Assembly (NCBI GenBank): GCA_029050995.1
Contig: JAIDLO010000262.1
Location: 1-18,235 of the forward strand
Source: Eubacterium sp.
Lineage (GTDB): Bacteria > Bacillota > Clostridia > Oscillospirales > Acutalibacteraceae
Direction of reading: 5' to 3'
Length of the DNA: 18,235 nt
Of the stretch, positions 8,138-16,279 are shown piece by piece (within the stretch, counting starts at the first letter, position 1; each line of letters begins with the position of its first letter). The notes beneath the pieces are model-generated. The model searched no databases. It saw only the letters and a list, made by a program, of their open reading frames with translations, and was not told the DNA's origin. The position numbers were made by a program, and so were the translations under genes.

Positions 8138-8722
8138 TTATAGCTCAATTTGGCTTGCATAATCCTCTAATTGTTTACGAATATGCTTTAATTCATTTTG
8201 TATTTTTGGGTCACCATTTTGAATTAAGACATCAATATTCTTTATTTGCCTCTTTATAAACGCTTTTTCACTATTTTCAAAATCATTCTCAAAAATAGAA
8301 CTCTTATCACTTTTTTCGAAAACTCTGTATGTTCTTCCATTTATACAAAGCTCAATATCAGAGCATTTAACTGTAAAATAATTTTTATTACCATTAGAAT
8401 CTTCCACTAATAAATGATATTCACACTCGTTTTCATTGATATACAATTCATCTACCAAACACCAAGCATTTTCCATTTCACAATCTTCAATAATTGTTGG
8501 GTTGTAAAACTTGAGCTGATATTTTGTAGATATTGAGTCATCATAAACAGAATCCAAAATCAACAAATCCTTTGTTTTGATAACTTGGATAATTATATTG
8601 TCATGAACAGAAAACTCGTTATACCACTTTGGCAAAAACTTTTTTTCATAGTTTAAATAATCCTGAACTTTTTTATCGTTTGAATTTCCAAACAGTACCT
8701 GTTCTTTTGTAAAAACTTTCAT
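8138..8722 (-). CDS. Orphan hypothetical protein, possibly DUF4085-like
   Basis: The product is 194 residues with no signal peptide or membrane segment, so it is probably cytoplasmic. I place the start at the ATG at 8722 because AAGGAG lies 9 bases before it. An in-frame ATG at 8755 lacks such a site. The protein opens MKVFTKEQVL and has WYNEFSVHDNIIIQV near residues 33-47, which faintly recalls DUF4085 proteins (short FTKE opening, then an HD pair). That link is from memory and weak. The C-terminal 45 residues are charged and probably helical. By eye the gene is richer in A and T than its neighbours. It stands alone between two terminators, which suggests an acquired single-gene insertion. 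The function is unknown. Confidence 0.7.
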   Translation of the reverse strand: MKVFTKEQVLFGNSNDKKVQDYLNYEKKFLPKWYNEFSVHDNIIIQVIKTKDLLILDSVYDDSISTKYQLKFYNPTIIEDCEMENAWCLVDELYINENECEYHLLVEDSNGNKNYFTVKCSDIELCINGRTYRVFEKSDKSSIFENDFENSEKAFIKRQIKNIDVLIQNGDPKIQNELKHIRKQLEDYASQIEL

Positions 8723-8800
8723 AAATATCAACTCCTTACATAAAAAATGTGGCACTAAATGATAGCGTGAATAATAAGGCTTGCATTTTTGTAGTTTGCA

Positions 8801-8830
8801 AAAACACAGGGAAAATATTCCCTGTGTTTT
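8801..8830 (-). terminator. Rho-independent terminator of cdaA-cdaR
   Basis: AAAACACAGGGAA (8801-8813) pairs perfectly with TTCCCTGTGTTTT (8818-8830) around a 4-base loop. On the minus strand the stem ends in a run of five T. It lies 9 bases beyond the cdaR stop. Confidence 0.88.
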
Positions 8831-8839
8831 CAGTTCATA

Positions 8840-10126
8840 TTAATTTTCTTTTGGTGTTACATTTACATTAACTGTATAATTACCAATTACCCAGCTTTCG
8901 GATTTGGAATTTACTATAATAGAAAGCCTACAGGTTTTTGTTTTTTCATCAATAGTATCCGTTCCGTCAAGAGGTGTAAGTGAGAAAGAAAGGCTTGATT
9001 TATCAATAGTATCAATAATATTTTTATTTGCGGCAATTTTTACCGAGTTTGTGGAAATGCCGGTAATTTCAACATTGAAATCATCAAGCTCCGGATGAAT
9101 ATCACGCTTATAGACCTCTAAATATTTTGTAGCGTAATCTTCGGGAACTGTAATCGTTACAGTAATCTTCTCTGTTCCGTCAAGAACTTTAATACCGCTG
9201 ATCTTGCCTGTATCAAATTCAAATACATTTTCGCCTAAATTCAAATCTGCAAAGGATACATTGCCAAGATTGAGCGTTTCCATTTTCGCACTTTCAAGTG
9301 CACCAACCTGAACGGAATCTACAGAATAATCAATGTTAAGGAAATCAGGAGCGTTATCCGGACCCGAAACAAAGGACACAGACGGCTTCAGATTCTGCAC
9401 CTTAAGAATCGGAATCGTTGCAACGAAGTTTTCGCCCTCCGGGATATCGAATGAAATATTATCAACTGTTTTTCCGTCTTTATCAACAGCCTTTGGCTTC
9501 AAATCAACACGCTGAGATTCTGTTAAACCGGTTTCAAGGGTTATATCGGCAATTACCTTATCCACATTTTCCATAGAGGTTCTTGGACCGCTTACAACAA
9601 CTGTATTCGGATTTACAGCCACATCGCCGACAACATAGCCGTCAGCCGCAAAGCTATCATTGGTAAAATTAAGCGTTAAAGGCATTGTTTCCTTTTGCGC
9701 TACATCAAAATATCCCTGTGCAGAGGTTGGATACCAGCTATCAATTGAAAATTCTGCATCATCATCAACAGGAGAAACACGAATCGGAACAGACAAATAA
9801 CCTGTTGAAGTTACATTGCTTGTCTGCAAAAAGGCATTAATACTTTCTTCATTAATATCCTTTGCAAGATATTTTTTACAGGAAATTTTAACATCAACGG
9901 TTAAATCTCGTTGTCCGTAATATTCAATTCCAAGCTGTTCTGCAAGTGTATCGCTGAAATCAATCTTTACAGGAACGGTTATTGTTTTCGTTGTATTCGG
10001 GCTGAGATTCATTGAGGTTGCAACCCAGATCACAATAGCGGCAATAATGGAACATGCTATAAGATATCTATCATTATAAACAAGCTTTCTGAATGAAAAC
10101 TTACGCTTTTTCTTTGCTTCTGCCAT
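8840..10126 (-). CDS. cdaR: CdaR (YbbR-domain) regulator of cyclic di-AMP synthase
   Basis: The 428-residue protein has a basic cytoplasmic N-terminus (MAEAKKKRKFSFRK), one membrane segment at about 21-38 and a long extracellular part. That part is built from about four YbbR-type beta repeats, at roughly 48-118, 145-225, 233-310 and 320-395. Repeat two shows the typical VVVSGPRTSMENVDKVIA (175-192). CdaR binds the membrane enzyme CdaA and tunes its activity. The start overlaps the cdaA stop by one base (TAATG), the usual coupled arrangement in Firmicutes. glmM, the common third gene, is absent, and the pair ends at a terminator instead. Confidence 0.9.
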   Translation of the reverse strand: MAEAKKKRKFSFRKLVYNDRYLIACSIIAAIVIWVATSMNLSPNTTKTITVPVKIDFSDTLAEQLGIEYYGQRDLTVDVKISCKKYLAKDINEESINAFLQTSNVTSTGYLSVPIRVSPVDDDAEFSIDSWYPTSAQGYFDVAQKETMPLTLNFTNDSFAADGYVVGDVAVNPNTVVVSGPRTSMENVDKVIADITLETGLTESQRVDLKPKAVDKDGKTVDNISFDIPEGENFVATIPILKVQNLKPSVSFVSGPDNAPDFLNIDYSVDSVQVGALESAKMETLNLGNVSFADLNLGENVFEFDTGKISGIKVLDGTEKITVTITVPEDYATKYLEVYKRDIHPELDDFNVEITGISTNSVKIAANKNIIDTIDKSSLSFSLTPLDGTDTIDEKTKTCRLSIIVNSKSESWVIGNYTVNVNVTPKEN

Positions 10127-10998
10127 TATTTCTTCTTCCTCCTTACAAGTCTTGCAAAAATCTTGTCTGATGATGAAGAGTCATTCGGAATAAAGGTATT
10201 CATCAGAATATCTCTTAAATCGCCGTCTGATATATTACTTGTAATAAAGCCGCCTCTTGCAACAGAGATTGCGCCTGTTTCTTCAGAAACAACAACTACA
10301 ACTGCATCGCTTTCCTCTGAAAGCCCGATTGCAGCACGGTGGCGCGTTCCGTAAGAGGATTTAACATCCTTTTTCGTTAACGGCAGAATACAGCCTGCTG
10401 CGTGAATCTTGCCGTCTCTTATAACCATTGCCCCGTCATGAAGCGGTGTTTTTGGGAAGAAAATACTTTCAATCAGTGCGCGGGTCGGTTTTGCATTAAT
10501 AACCGTTCCGCTGTCTATAACATCACCAAGAAGCGTCTGATTTTCAAAAACAATCAATGCACCTGTTTTATCATCACTCATATTGGAGCAGGCTTTTGTA
10601 ACAGCCTCTATTCCCTCTTCAACGGCAGCAAGCCCTACTGCAACCTCAGGATGAATGATTGCCCTAAGGCTTCTTCGTGTTGTTCCCTTACCGATTGATT
10701 CAAGAATATTACGAAGCTCAGGCGCAAAGATAACTGCAATAATAAGTAAAATATTAGAGAATATGGATTCAAAGATATAGGTTGAGGATTCCATATGCAG
10801 AAGCGTTACAAAAAGATAAATCACAATAAGAAAAACGATTCCCTTAACAAGCTGCATTGCTCTGGTTTCTCTGATAATACGAACACAAATATATATAATG
10901 ACCGCAACAAGAACGATATCAAAAAAATCAGAAATACGGAATGTTGAAAACACGCTTACTATTCTGTTTAAAAAATCTTTTATAGTATCAAATAACAT
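10126..10998 (-). CDS. cdaA: Diadenylate cyclase CdaA (cyclic di-AMP synthase)
   Basis: CdaA condenses two ATP into the essential second messenger c-di-AMP, which controls potassium and osmolyte uptake and wall homeostasis. I choose the ATG at 10998 (290 residues) because AAGGA stands 8 bases before it. The in-frame ATG at 11007 lies inside that site. Three membrane segments occupy about residues 27-95. The DAC domain follows, with LHDGAMVI (catalytic DGA at 188-190) and GTRHRAAIG (RHR at 219-221), plus the short basic C-terminus RLVRRKKK. No clear sigma-A promoter or terminator is visible in the 115 bases upstream, so transcription may come partly from the cysteine-desulfurase-type gene. Confidence 0.95.
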   Translation of the reverse strand: MLFDTIKDFLNRIVSVFSTFRISDFFDIVLVAVIIYICVRIIRETRAMQLVKGIVFLIVIYLFVTLLHMESSTYIFESIFSNILLIIAVIFAPELRNILESIGKGTTRRSLRAIIHPEVAVGLAAVEEGIEAVTKACSNMSDDKTGALIVFENQTLLGDVIDSGTVINAKPTRALIESIFFPKTPLHDGAMVIRDGKIHAAGCILPLTKKDVKSSYGTRHRAAIGLSEESDAVVVVVSEETGAISVARGGFITSNISDGDLRDILMNTFIPNDSSSSDKIFARLVRRKKK

Positions 10999-11038
10999 AA
11001 GCAACATCCTTTTTATTGTCTATCAACCAACAAACTCT

Positions 11039-11057
11039 GACTTGCAAAGCGCAAGCC
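11039..11057 (-). other. Small hairpin in the cdaA leader
   Basis: On the minus strand a 7-base-pair stem (arms 11057-11051 and 11045-11039, one G-U pair) encloses a 5-base loop about 40 bases before the cdaA start. No T run follows, so it is not a standard terminator. It might stabilise the leader or mark a processing site. Confidence 0.3.
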
Positions 11058-11113
11058 AGGTTCTCATTAATACTATTATTTTAACATATTAACTTATAAT
11101 AATAAAGTCGAAA

Positions 11114-12244
11114 TCACAATTTTTTTATGCAATTTAAAAATTTTTCACACATTCCGGCAGAGGTAAAAACAGACGGACAAAGGCGAACTGTTCCCCGATC
11201 TATCGTATTAAAGAATTCATGCGCTAACGGCGCACAGTGAAAACCTGCTCGAACAGCGATATTGCAGTCTGCAAGATATGAAGCTGTTTTTTCACTTGGA
11301 TAATCCTTATAGTTAAATGAAATGATAGGAGCTGATTTGTTTTTTTCAGGCTTCGGGCAATAAAGCGTTACATTTTCATTTTTGGATAAGCCATTATAAA
11401 GATAATCCGTAAGCATTAATTCATGCTTATAGATAGTATCCATTCCCTTTGCATGTATAAAATCAATACCTGCCCCAAGCGAGATAATGCCGCTGTTATT
11501 CAGCGTTCCTGCCTCTAATCTATCCGGAAGATAATCGGGCTGGTTTGGATTTTTTGATTCACTGCCTGTACCGCCGTCAATAATTGTATCAAGAAAAACA
11601 TCATTTTTAACCGCAAGAAATCCCGTGCCCATATTGCCGAAAAGGCATTTATGACCGGGAGCACAAAGTATATCAATATTACAATCCTCTGCATCAATTG
11701 GCATAACACCTGCCGCCTGAGCGGCATCCACAATAAATCTGATTCCATGCTTTTTTGCCATTTCGCCGATTTTCTTGAGCGGAAAGGCAACGCCAAACAC
11801 ATTGGATGCTGCCGTACACACAATAAGGCTTGTATTGGGCTTAATCAGCTTTTCAAAGTTTCGCACTGTTTCTTCCTCATCAAAGCTGAAATCGGCGATA
11901 TCAAATGTTGCAATGCCGTTTTTCTGAAGATGATAAACAACTCTGTAAACAGCATTATGCTCAAGCGAGGAAATAATAATATGGTTACCTTTTTTTACAC
12001 TGCCTTTTATTGCCATATTCAGCGCCATTGTGCAATTCAGGGTAAACGCAACATTCTGAGGTTCAAAATGAAACATATTGCCTATTTTTTCACGAACGGA
12101 ATAGATTTTTTCTGCCGTTTTTACAGAAACGGAATACCCGCCCCTGCCGGAATTGAAGCTGTAATTTTTTAAGGAATTCATACTGCTTGACAAAACATTC
12201 GGGGGCTTCGGATAGCTTGTTGCCCCATTATCAAGATATATCAA
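11114..12244 (-). CDS. Class V aminotransferase of cysteine desulfurase type (EF2568-like)
   Basis: The 376-residue PLP enzyme is of the SufS/CsdB kind, which takes sulfur (or selenium) from cysteine (or selenocysteine) and leaves it as a persulfide. It shows MIYLDNGATSYPKP at the start, EHNAV with H96, VDAAQ with D173, the PLP lysine in APGHK (K199) and RAGFHCAPLAH with the catalytic-type cysteine C337. The short distance between R332 and C337 places it with group II enzymes. The start is TTG at 12244, supported by the standard family N-terminus, since the next in-frame ATG falls at residue 22. It overlaps the DUF3343 stop by 4 bases. No suf scaffold genes are nearby, so a role in general Fe-S assembly is less likely than a dedicated Se/S delivery role, but this is inference. 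Confidence 0.88.
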   Translation of the reverse strand: MIYLDNGATSYPKPPNVLSSSMNSLKNYSFNSGRGGYSVSVKTAEKIYSVREKIGNMFHFEPQNVAFTLNCTMALNMAIKGSVKKGNHIIISSLEHNAVYRVVYHLQKNGIATFDIADFSFDEEETVRNFEKLIKPNTSLIVCTAASNVFGVAFPLKKIGEMAKKHGIRFIVDAAQAAGVMPIDAEDCNIDILCAPGHKCLFGNMGTGFLAVKNDVFLDTIIDGGTGSESKNPNQPDYLPDRLEAGTLNNSGIISLGAGIDFIHAKGMDTIYKHELMLTDYLYNGLSKNENVTLYCPKPEKNKSAPIISFNYKDYPSEKTASYLADCNIAVRAGFHCAPLAHEFFNTIDRGTVRLCPSVFTSAGMCEKFLNCIKKL

Positions 12245-12459
12245 TGCCTTTCGTATCCTAATATTCGTATTGAATGATTTTTAAGAATTTCAATAACATT
12301 TTTATCGCCTCTGTCATCAACCTTAACAACATATCCGCATCCATCTCCGGGCTTCGGATTTTCGAGCCTTACAACAGAGGCTTTTATTCTATTTTTATTC
12401 AAAATACTTTTTGCACGCTGTGCATTTGTAATAGAACCTACCTTTATATATAAATACAT
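12241..12459 (-). CDS. DUF3343 protein (putative Se/S carrier-like)
   Basis: This 72-residue cytoplasmic protein begins MYLYIKVGSITNAQRAKSIL and has a single cysteine in GDGCGYVVKVD (C41), the pattern of DUF3343, a family proposed to carry selenium or sulfur. The ATG at 12459 is preferred: GTGAGG lies 9 bases upstream, while an in-frame GTG at 12474 is part of that ribosome binding site. Members are often found beside EF2568-type cysteine desulfurases, as here, with a 4-base overlap that implies coupled translation. A persulfide relay from C337 of the desulfurase to C41 here is plausible but not shown. The ribosome binding site lies within the transporter terminator. Confidence 0.8.
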   Translation of the reverse strand: MYLYIKVGSITNAQRAKSILNKNRIKASVVRLENPKPGDGCGYVVKVDDRGDKNVIEILKNHSIRILGYERH

Positions 12460-12460
12460 A

Positions 12461-12504
12461 GTAAAAAACCTCACTTTCTACATACTATGTGAAAATGAGG
12501 TTTT
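12461..12504 (-). terminator. Terminator of the MFS gene, overlapping the DUF3343 ribosome binding site
   Basis: AAAACCTCA (12465-12473) pairs with TGAGGTTTT (12496-12504). Inner pairing of TTTC with GAAA and of ACAT with ATGT extends the stem. On the minus strand it begins 13 bases after the MFS stop and ends with six T. The distal arm and its T run contain GTGAGG and the spacer before the DUF3343 ATG, so folding would both end transcription and hide that site. Confidence 0.7.
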
Positions 12505-12517
12505 CGTTTAATTAAAA

Positions 12518-15055
12518 TTATTTTTCAATGTTCTTTTCTGCTTTTTTCTGAGCCTTAGCAGCCTTCTTTGCTTCAAGCTCTGCCTGTTCCTCGGCACGCT
12601 TTGCTGCAATTTCAGCTTCCTTTATGCGATCTGCTTCATCAGCTTTTGCCTTAGCTTCATCATAAAGTGCTTCAATTTCATCAAAATGCTTGAAGTTTTC
12701 CTGCTGTGTAAGGAGCTTTCTTGCATCTGTGTATGCCTTAGCAGCACGGTTGAATTCAGCAAATTCATCAACAATAACCTTTGACTTTTTGCGAATATCC
12801 TTGCGTTTTGCTTCAAGCTCTTTAATCTGTGCATTGCAGTTTGCAATAACAGAATGATCCTTTGCCTTGCGTGCAATTTCCTTTTCTGCAACAAGCTCTG
12901 CAACCTTAGCGTTATAATCGTCTTCTTCATCATAAAGCTTAAGAAGCGCATCCATATCAGGCTCAACAAATTCCTTAACATTGCCGAAATATTTATTATA
13001 TGCCTTCTTGGAAGCAATCTGCTTTTTAGCAATTTCGATTGAGAACTTACGAAGCGCCTTTTCATCATCATTGCTCTTAGGCATTGCCTTCGCATTTGCA
13101 AGGTTTACTTTTAATTCATCCATTGAGGCATTTTTGATGCCCTCAAGTCCCTGCTCATAAATAGAGGTATTCACAAATACCTGATGCTGAACAGCAGCCG
13201 TTTCAAACTTATCAAGCTCAGCACAAACGAATTTGGAAATATCAATATTTTCATTGAATATCAAAGCTTCTTTGTAAGCTTTCTTAGCTGCCTTGCGTTC
13301 TTCCTTTGAAGCAGATTTATACATTGCTTTGCTTACTGCCTTAGGTTCAGAAGCTGCCATTTCTCTTGCTTCACGAACCATATCAATTGCTTCAACAAGC
13401 TGGCGATCGCCAAGAGCCTTATTGCCGAAATCTTCAAACATAGCTCTAACCTGAAGAACTTTGATAACGCCCTTCTGCTTTTTCTCGGAGAAATCATACC
13501 AGAAATACGGTACAACATTTAAGAGAGCACCAAACGCTGAAATCAAAATCAAAGCACTGAGGAGCGGATATAAAATATTCGTATCATAAAGAGCAGAATA
13601 AGCATTCGTATAGTTATCCTGTCCGCTTGCAAGCTGTTCTGAAAGAATAGTGCCGACTGTTTTACCATCGCCCATTACTCTGTTAAGAACATCAGGGTTC
13701 GAGGTAACCATAGCAGCCGTTTCCTTATTAATTCCGCCCTTTTCATAAATGAACGGAAGAACTGAAGAGGTTGCAAGACCGATTACAGTACCGATCGTTG
13801 TAACAGCAGAGAACATTCCGTCAATTCTTTCGCCTGTTCTGTACTGCTGATAATCACGGATATCTGCCTGAATAGCAGGATTAAGAATATGCGCAAAGGA
13901 ACCCATAAATGCATTAAGATACATACAACCGAGAACAAGCCAGATAATTGCTTTTGGATCTGCCTTAATTGATGGAAGAAGCATCAAAATGAATATGATA
14001 TTAAAGATATTTGTTACAACAAGAACAGCTTTTTTACCCCATTTACGAATGCAGAACGGCGCAAGAATCATGCCCCAGAGAGAAGCATTACCGTAAAGTG
14101 TTGTAACAAGACCGAATACATTACCGGAGCAAACACCGCCGTAGTTATATACCCAGTTAAGAATATTGCTGTAGGAGGATTCGAGGAAGCCAATCCAGCT
14201 TGCAAGAGAGATAATCCAGAAATACTTATTCTTAGCAACAGCTTTTAAAGCATCCACAAATTTAATCTGAACAACATGCGTTCTTGCCTGAACAATTCTT
14301 TCCTCTGTATTCTTATAAACAACAATGCAAAGAAGAATACCAAGAATCGTAAGAATAGGATAAACCAATCTGTAAACACGGATATCCGTTGTATTTGAAT
14401 GGAAAACATTTGCAGCAATAAGCGGTGTAATCAGCTGAACAACAGTTGGACCGAAGGAATATACAACACTTTTAACAGATGCTACATCTGCACGCTCCTG
14501 TGTATTCGGAGACATAACATGGATTAAATTCTCATAAGCATCATAGAAGAAATAATAGAAGAAATGAAGAAAGAGGTTAAAAATCAAAATCAATGCACAT
14601 TTTGCAATATATATCCTTGTTTCGCCGAAAAGTGTACCTGTTCCTAAAATAATTTCAAGCTTATCATACGGGAACCAAACCATCAGTATTGCAATGATTG
14701 CAGTAGGAATTCCCATATTTACAATATACGGACGATACTTACCTGCTTTACTTCGTGTATTATCAATAATATTCGCACGAATAGCCGTAAGCGGAATATT
14801 TGCAAGCACGGCAATAAGATAAAGTATGTACATATGTGTTGGGTCAACACCGAGTGTACTTGAAATAAGTGTATTGTTTGTTGAAAGAAGACAAGCCGTA
14901 CCGATATTGATAAGTAAATATGCACCGATACCACCGCCGGAATAAGCGGCAATCTCCTTAAACGGAATATATCTGCCCTTCGGCGGATCATTCCAATAGT
15001 ACTTAACCTGGTCTATAAAGGACAAGGCTTTTTGCTTCAATGCGTTTCCTGCCAT
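12518..15055 (-). CDS. GPH-family MFS transporter with long cytoplasmic coiled-coil tail
   Basis: The first 520 residues form a 12-segment transporter of the glycoside-pentoside-hexuronide:cation symporter family. NIIDNTRSKAGKYRPYI (95-111) and IRDYQQYRTGERIDGMFSAV (399-418) are its hallmark cytoplasmic loops. Such proteins usually bring in sugars or glycosides with Na+ or H+ and are about 450-500 residues long. This one is 845: after the last membrane segment (about 495-520) comes a soluble tail of about 320 residues, highly charged, and from 700 onward rich in Ala, Lys and Glu with coiled-coil character, ending KKAAKAQKKAEKNIEK. The substrate is unknown and no glycosidase or regulator gene is adjacent. 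ATG is preceded by AAAAGGGG at 7 bases. There are terminators on both sides, so it is probably monocistronic. Confidence 0.88.
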   Translation of the reverse strand: MAGNALKQKALSFIDQVKYYWNDPPKGRYIPFKEIAAYSGGGIGAYLLINIGTACLLSTNNTLISSTLGVDPTHMYILYLIAVLANIPLTAIRANIIDNTRSKAGKYRPYIVNMGIPTAIIAILMVWFPYDKLEIILGTGTLFGETRIYIAKCALILIFNLFLHFFYYFFYDAYENLIHVMSPNTQERADVASVKSVVYSFGPTVVQLITPLIAANVFHSNTTDIRVYRLVYPILTILGILLCIVVYKNTEERIVQARTHVVQIKFVDALKAVAKNKYFWIISLASWIGFLESSYSNILNWVYNYGGVCSGNVFGLVTTLYGNASLWGMILAPFCIRKWGKKAVLVVTNIFNIIFILMLLPSIKADPKAIIWLVLGCMYLNAFMGSFAHILNPAIQADIRDYQQYRTGERIDGMFSAVTTIGTVIGLATSSVLPFIYEKGGINKETAAMVTSNPDVLNRVMGDGKTVGTILSEQLASGQDNYTNAYSALYDTNILYPLLSALILISAFGALLNVVPYFWYDFSEKKQKGVIKVLQVRAMFEDFGNKALGDRQLVEAIDMVREAREMAASEPKAVSKAMYKSASKEERKAAKKAYKEALIFNENIDISKFVCAELDKFETAAVQHQVFVNTSIYEQGLEGIKNASMDELKVNLANAKAMPKSNDDEKALRKFSIEIAKKQIASKKAYNKYFGNVKEFVEPDMDALLKLYDEEDDYNAKVAELVAEKEIARKAKDHSVIANCNAQIKELEAKRKDIRKKSKVIVDEFAEFNRAAKAYTDARKLLTQQENFKHFDEIEALYDEAKAKADEADRIKEAEIAAKRAEEQAELEAKKAAKAQKKAEKNIEK

Positions 15056-15125
15056 TTTTTTACCCCTTTTCTTAATTTATAAAGCTATTATAATTTAACA
15101 TATTTTTAATAATATAGCAACAGAA

Positions 15126-15154
15126 ATTATACAATTTATATAAAAAAGACACAA
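15126..15154 (-). promoter_or_regulatory. Possible promoter for the MFS gene
   Basis: TTGTGT (15154-15149) and TATAAT (15131-15126) are 17 bases apart on the minus strand, leaving a leader of about 65 bases. The -35 box falls in the distal arm of the upstream terminator. A second TATAAT at 15092-15087 has no good -35. Confidence 0.4.
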
Positions 15155-15183
15155 AACAGATAGAAATCCATCCATTTTGTGCC
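15142..15183 (-). terminator. Rho-independent terminator of the tautomerase-radical SAM operon
   Basis: Arms 15170-15183 and 15148-15161 form a 14-base-pair stem with three G-U pairs and an 8-base loop. Six T follow on the minus strand (A run 15142-15147). It starts 4 bases after the radical SAM stop. Confidence 0.8.
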
Positions 15184-15187
15184 GTTT

Positions 15188-16270
15188 TTATATTATTCTG
15201 TTTAAATCTTTCATCATATTCAGCGATGAAGAAAAGAACTTTTTATAGGCATTGCAGAAATTTGTATCCTGCCTGCTGCGCTTACATCCCCCGCCTCTGC
15301 ACAAAGCAAAATAAGAACAGCCTTGACATTGTTCATCTATAGCAAAGCTTTCCTCAATAAAGCCCTTTGCCTTTTTACTTTTATGCATTTCCGAAAATGA
15401 GAAATGATTTATATTGCCAAGCTCCCATTCATCCGTACAGTAGAAATCACAAGGATAAACTGTTCCGTCCCCTTCAACAACAAACTGCGTTGAACAAAAG
15501 CCGTTCATACCGCATTGCTCTGCATAATTGCCCCGAAGAAGAAGCAAATAATTATCAAATGATCGAACAGACACACTGCCGCCCATTCTGTTGTCGTTAT
15601 AATACAGCCTGAAAGCCTTTTCAAGAAAAGCTGAATAATCTTCATTATTCATATACAAATCCTTGTCAGAAGCCTCATCAAACGGTTTTAAACAATTAAT
15701 ATACTGAAAATTATAAATCTGATTCTTTTTCATAAATTTATAATTATCTCTAACGGAATTTGCAAGCTGCTTTGTAACAACAGACAACACATTAAACTGA
15801 ACGCCGTATTTTTTCAGCATTTCAATTCCGTTAACAACATCCTCAAAGGAGGATGAACCATTGGGATAAACACGGTATTGATTCTGCGATTCATTGCCGT
15901 CAAGCGACACACCAATCAAAAAGTTGTTTTCTTTAAAGAAAACACACCATTCTTCATTCATCAGCGTTCCGTTTGTCTGCAGACAATATGTAATTTTTGA
16001 TTTATAGGTATTATGCTTTTTAACAAGCTCTGTAAAAGACTTATAAAAATCAATACCCGAAAGCATAGGCTCGCCGCCCTGAAAGGTAAATATAATCTCC
16101 GTTCCCTTTGTATAGTCCACTGCAGATTTTATAATGCTTTCAGCAGTTTCAAGGTTCATAAAGCCTTTTGAATATTCCTCCCTTTCAGAAGAGAGAGAGG
16201 AATAAAAGCAATATTTACATTTAAGGTTACAAAGCGAAGAGGACGGCTTTAGCATAACTGAAATCGGCAT
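15188..16270 (-). CDS. Radical SAM/SPASM protein of the anaerobic sulfatase-maturating enzyme (anSME) family
   Basis: anSMEs oxidise a Cys or Ser in type I sulfatases to formylglycine without oxygen. The 360-residue protein has the radical SAM cluster CNLKCKYC (C14, C18, C21), FQGGEP (63-68) and QTNGTL (98-103). A C-terminal SPASM region has cysteines at 253, 259, 274, 278, 315, 318, 324, 329 and 339. PCDFYC contains D275, equivalent to the aspartate proposed as general base in studied anSMEs. The opening KPSSSLCNLKCKYCFY is typical of the family. Length is slightly short (usually about 370-400). AAGGGG precedes the ATG, 9 bases after the tautomerase stop. No sulfatase is in the window, so another peptide substrate is possible. 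Confidence 0.87.
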   Translation of the reverse strand: MPISVMLKPSSSLCNLKCKYCFYSSLSSEREEYSKGFMNLETAESIIKSAVDYTKGTEIIFTFQGGEPMLSGIDFYKSFTELVKKHNTYKSKITYCLQTNGTLMNEEWCVFFKENNFLIGVSLDGNESQNQYRVYPNGSSSFEDVVNGIEMLKKYGVQFNVLSVVTKQLANSVRDNYKFMKKNQIYNFQYINCLKPFDEASDKDLYMNNEDYSAFLEKAFRLYYNDNRMGGSVSVRSFDNYLLLLRGNYAEQCGMNGFCSTQFVVEGDGTVYPCDFYCTDEWELGNINHFSFSEMHKSKKAKGFIEESFAIDEQCQGCSYFALCRGGGCKRSRQDTNFCNAYKKFFSSSLNMMKDLNRII

Positions 16271-16279
16271 TTCTTCCCC

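Noticed and set aside
9558..9566. Perfect DnaA box TTATCCACA
   Set aside because: A single copy inside the cdaR coding sequence, with no cluster of boxes and no dnaA/dnaN nearby, is expected by chance.
10402..10698. 98-codon plus-strand frame opposite cdaA
   Set aside because: It is antisense to the conserved DAC domain coding sequence, without start signals or a recognisable protein.
11008..11113. Cyclic di-AMP riboswitch upstream of cdaA
   Set aside because: The leader is short and shows only a 7-base-pair hairpin, without the large conserved architecture of the ydaO-type riboswitch.
11651..12172. 173-codon open frame on the plus strand, antisense to the cysteine desulfurase-type gene
   Set aside because: It lies wholly inside a well-supported gene, has unusual composition for a protein (many Cys, His, Asn) and no ribosome binding site or family motif. 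It is a shadow frame.
12622..13101. 159-codon minus-strand frame inside the MFS tail
   Set aside because: It is an out-of-frame reading of the repetitive Lys/Ala/Glu codons of the coiled-coil tail, giving an Arg/Leu/Ser-rich product with no homology.
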